Positions 44,227 to 46,777 of a stretch of DNA of 46,777 bases are shown piece by piece. Both the position numbers and the translations under genes were made by a program. Position 1 is the stretch's first letter; every line of letters begins with the position of its first letter. The notes under the pieces were generated by a model that was not told the origin of the DNA, searched no databases, and saw only the letters and a list, made by a program, of their open reading frames with translations. This stretch comes from Desulfovibrio sp. (GTDB lineage Bacteria; Desulfobacterota; Desulfovibrionia; Desulfovibrionales; Desulfovibrionaceae): positions 1 to 46,777 of the forward strand of contig JAITNF010000062.1 in assembly GCA_031290615.1 (NCBI GenBank), in the 5' to 3' direction.

Positions 44227-44339
44227 TGATTATTCATCATTATGAAGCTCTCCTCGCAATTCAGGGCTAAACCACACATCAAACTCGTTTTTGGTATCAC
44301 ATTGGGTAGAAATATTTTCGGTATTAGGCATGCCGAATG

Positions 44340-45223
44340 TCAACCTGCCATCGGAAATACTTTTCTTTGCGTTGGAATAGTCTCGTTATATCGCAATGCT
44401 AACTCATAATAGCTATTAGCTGCCATCATTATGCATTCTAGCTGAATACTGCCGATTATATGTCCATGATAAATAGTTACAATCAAGCTCAAACAAAGAA
44501 TAACACGCCCTAAAGCCCTAATCAATTCGCACAAAAATTCAGTTAACTCAGCTTAAGAAACAGCAAGGAGACAAATGCCGCCGATTAAGAATCAACCATA
44601 CTTGCTGAACCAGCGTTCTGAAGCGCATATATGGCATTGCTCAGACCACTTACAGCGGACATATTCATCTTTAAGTTGCCACCACAATGCATTCATTCGA
44701 CAATATACCTGATAATTTTTTCTAAACAGATAATACTGTTATTTTTCTGTCGCATAGCAACCTGTTCCGCTTTTGGATCAGTTGCTTTCCAATTTTCATC
44801 CATATTTGTGTCAGGGTATTGATATGAACTATCTAATTGTTTGAATGCCGGTAATATTTCAAACTGCATATCGTCACTAAAAGCGATTTTTACGACTTGC
44901 CCGTCAGCTTTAACATCGCTTCGAGGATAAGCAGTTTGTATCGCGCTTTTCACTGCTTGTAAGAGGCGCGACTGCCCATTCCCTATTTGTATAATCGTAC
45001 CGAGTGTATTCGCTTTCCGGCAGCTCAACCAGAATATCAATGTCGCTCTCGTCGATAGCTGTCTCACTCCCGTAAGAGCCGACATACAAACTATTTTACG
45101 TTCGCTCTGAATATTCCAGAATTCTCGGTTCATCGCCCTCGTCACAGTACGATAACGCTGTGAAATATTGCTTCTTGTGCCTTGAAGGATGGCTTCACCA
45201 TGTTTTTGTATCAGTAAACTCAT
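44340..45223 (-). pseudogene. CD-NTase-like (SMODS) nucleotidyltransferase, decayed
   Basis: The start at 45223 lies 14 bp after the DUF1156 stop and keeps a purine-rich ribosome-binding site. MSLLIQKHGEAILQGTRSNI opens the first frame. The catalytic segment is in a shifted frame: NSLYVGSYGSETAIDESDID followed by ILVELPESEYTRYDYTN, which has the GS...DxD nucleotidyltransferase signature. The first frame then resumes with GQSRLLQAVKSAIQTAYPRS, KIAFSDDMQFEILPAFKQLD and NWKATDPKAEQVAMRQKNNS. After about 44700 the frame is lost, but a tail resembling the family C-terminus appears near 44340-44420. Active relatives make cyclic oligonucleotide signals in CBASS defence. No effector gene is visible. 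Confidence 0.8.
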
Positions 45224-45237
45224 AATCTTCTACCTTA

Positions 45238-46777
45238 TCAAATATGATCGTTATCCACCAAAACGTACAAATGTTCCGCCATTTGCGCCGCCTTTTTCCA
45301 GTGCGGCATATTCGTAATGTCCCGCGTGTCTTTAAGAAAGTCAAAAATCTGTTTCAACATATCGCGGTTGTCCCAATAGTCGGGCAGCTTGTTCTTAATA
45401 TGCCACAGCCACTTGCCCGGCTGTTCGTCCTCTGCGATGGCCACATGAATGGCTGCAAGGATAAGCCGTAGCGTTACTCCTCAAAACCCGGCACGTCGCT
45501 GACCGTCCGCATGGCGAATTCTGTGGGCGTTTTCAGGCGGCAGGTATTCGCCCGCTCATTGGACATAAGCTGGCTGTAGCTTGTTATGGCAAATCCGTGC
45601 GCGTACTCCTGATAGGTCGAAATCTGATAGCCGCCGTTTTTTTCGTTCTCCAAACCCTTGATGTAGAAACGCTCGGCGGGGGAAAGCTCTTTCCACAAAA
45701 AATTGTCAAATTCGGCGGGGATAATACAATCATAGGCCTGTTTTTTGGCCCGCTCTATCAAAGCGACAACTTTGGAAGTTTTCGGGTTGTTGATAGCCTT
45801 GTCAAGCTCGTAGTCCAGGTCGAGTTCGCCTATACTGCTGTAACTTATCAGCACTTTCAGGCTGGCAGCATAGGCGGCAAGCACATAGTCCGGATCGTTG
45901 AAATTCGGGTCTTCCCTGTCGTCGAGCGTCTGCATACTCTCAATCTGACTGACGACCTCGGCCTTGATGTCCGCGTTGATTTCATCAAGGAATGCCTCAT
46001 TCGTCCCTGTGCGCTTGCGCAGGACAAGTAATACCGTACCCTTGCGTAGTCCGTCTTTCAGGCCACCGGCGTCCGTTCCCGTAGCGATGTTCCAGGCCTC
46101 CGTTACCTTGAGACCCGCTCCACATGATCAGGGCAAGCTGCGCCCAAACGGCGGGGTCGGTGTGCGTGCACATCACTACCTGTATACCATCATCGCGCAT
46201 GTGCCGTATAAGGTTCGAGTAAATCTCAATCATACTTTGCGCAAACCCCTCGCCACCGCGCACTGCCAAAACGCGCTTACTGTCGGCGTACCATTCGGGG
46301 AACGCCTCTTTCAGCAGCCTGTTGTTCCAAACAAGAAAAAACTCAGAAAGTTCGTGATAATTCACTGTGTCAACGTAAGGCTGGTCAGTGAACCATATGT
46401 GGGAGGAATGAGTTGAAGTAATTGAGCGCGCATCATTCAGTTCGCATATAGCATTTTTATTTGTTTCAAAATTGTTTACATCATAGAACCAAGATGTTTC
46501 TGCAGCAATTAAACTCCTTGTTCCCCAATTTATCATGATGTTCAGTGCCTGATTGTAGTAAGTCTGTCCTGAGTTTTCATGTTCGATGTTCCAAAGGCAT
46601 AAACGCGAATTCCAATTAATACACTTATTAAGACCAAGTATACCAACTATTTTTAATGTTATATTCTCAATATTATTTATTTTATTGACAAATTTACTCA
46701 ACAGATACAACTGCCTTGCATTAAATAAATGATTCCAGTGCGCCCAGCCGCGATTACGAATAAGCTCGGTCGTCTTA
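45238..46777 (-). pseudogene. DUF1156 DNA-methylase-like protein (anti-phage associated), frameshifted, partial
   Basis: The gene enters from beyond the window end. The first frame (46710-46080) contains NDARSITSTHSSHIWFTDQP and YVDTVNYHELSEFF, then FPEWYADSKRVLAVRGGEGF. The methylase motif IV, normally DPPY, reads DQPY. A frameshift near 46080 leads to TVLLVLRKRTGTNEAFLDEI and DDREDPNFNDPDYVLAAYAA, running to a stop at 45474. A third frame continues with AAIHVAIAEDEQPGKWLWHI and LYVLVDNDHI. Such proteins are annotated as anti-phage-associated DUF1156 proteins, found with DUF499, DUF3780 and helicase genes. Its 3' neighbour here is the CD-NTase-like gene. Confidence 0.88.

Overview
The window looks like a piece of a Desulfovibrio-lineage (Desulfovibrionaceae) chromosome in advanced decay. 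The intact proteins (GlnRS, dihydroxy-acid dehydratase, GlpX, RNase E/G, YajC-SecD-SecF, TopA, EF-Ts, S2, RsmG, an STT3/PglB-type oligosaccharyltransferase, a MucR/Ros regulator) fit such a sulfate-reducer background. Many other loci are clearly broken. Core informational and biosynthetic genes, including amino-acid and shikimate steps, remain intact, while defence, mobile-element, metal-efflux and dehydrogenase genes are frameshifted or internally deleted. That pattern suits a host-restricted bacterium, for example an intracellular gut symbiont of this family. The lineage and lifestyle are inference from protein resemblance and pseudogene load; nothing was searched.

Layout. 1-2135: remnants of a type I restriction HsdR gene (minus). 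2136-2250: a CAT-anticodon tRNA with its own promoter. 2739-3702: a His/Cys-rich protein plus MarR regulator operon behind a perfect palindrome. 3703-5860: degraded DNA, an AT-rich orphan ORF and a broken type III methyltransferase. 5862-12735: rlmB-like methyltransferase, glnS-ilvD, then a convergent glycosyltransferase/sugar-phosphate transferase pair. 12913-15620: RlpA-like protein, insertion-sequence and glycosyltransferase scraps, htpX, a broken lipoprotein gene. 15965-17276: phage-type remnants (DUF2924, DUF5131/Gp37-Gp68). 17553-18366: tRNA-Asn and queH. 18398-20615: IS1-like remnant, AT-rich broken genes, IS630-like tail. 20629-26051: RNase E/G, yajC-secD-secF. 26065-29650: broken copper-type P-ATPase, mosaic IS remnants, glpX, a 388-bp IS5 deletion derivative with both ends. 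29693-31410: mucR, a PNPOx-like gene, shikimate kinase. 31425-31855: IS1/IS5 hybrid scrap. 31948-35978: topA convergent with rpsB-tsf. 36157-40830: broken alcohol dehydrogenase, tsaC, broken rlmH, oligosaccharyltransferase, rsmG. 41160-46777: an accessory island whose minus strand carries, in order, a DUF1156 DNA-methylase-like gene, a CD-NTase-like nucleotidyltransferase and a PLD-domain SNF2 helicase, all broken.

Together: the intact genes keep translation, tRNA and rRNA modification, protein secretion, cell-envelope glycan work and central metabolism running. Every recognisable anti-phage function in the window (type I R, type III Mod, the DUF1156/CD-NTase/PLD-helicase cluster) has decayed, as expected where phage exposure is low. 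The most interesting feature is the last cluster: a CD-NTase-like gene sits 14 bp behind a DUF1156 gene with its ribosome-binding site still visible, suggesting that nucleotide signalling was once coupled to that defence island. The His-rich MarR operon with two related operator-like palindromes is the best candidate for a working, little-described regulatory unit.
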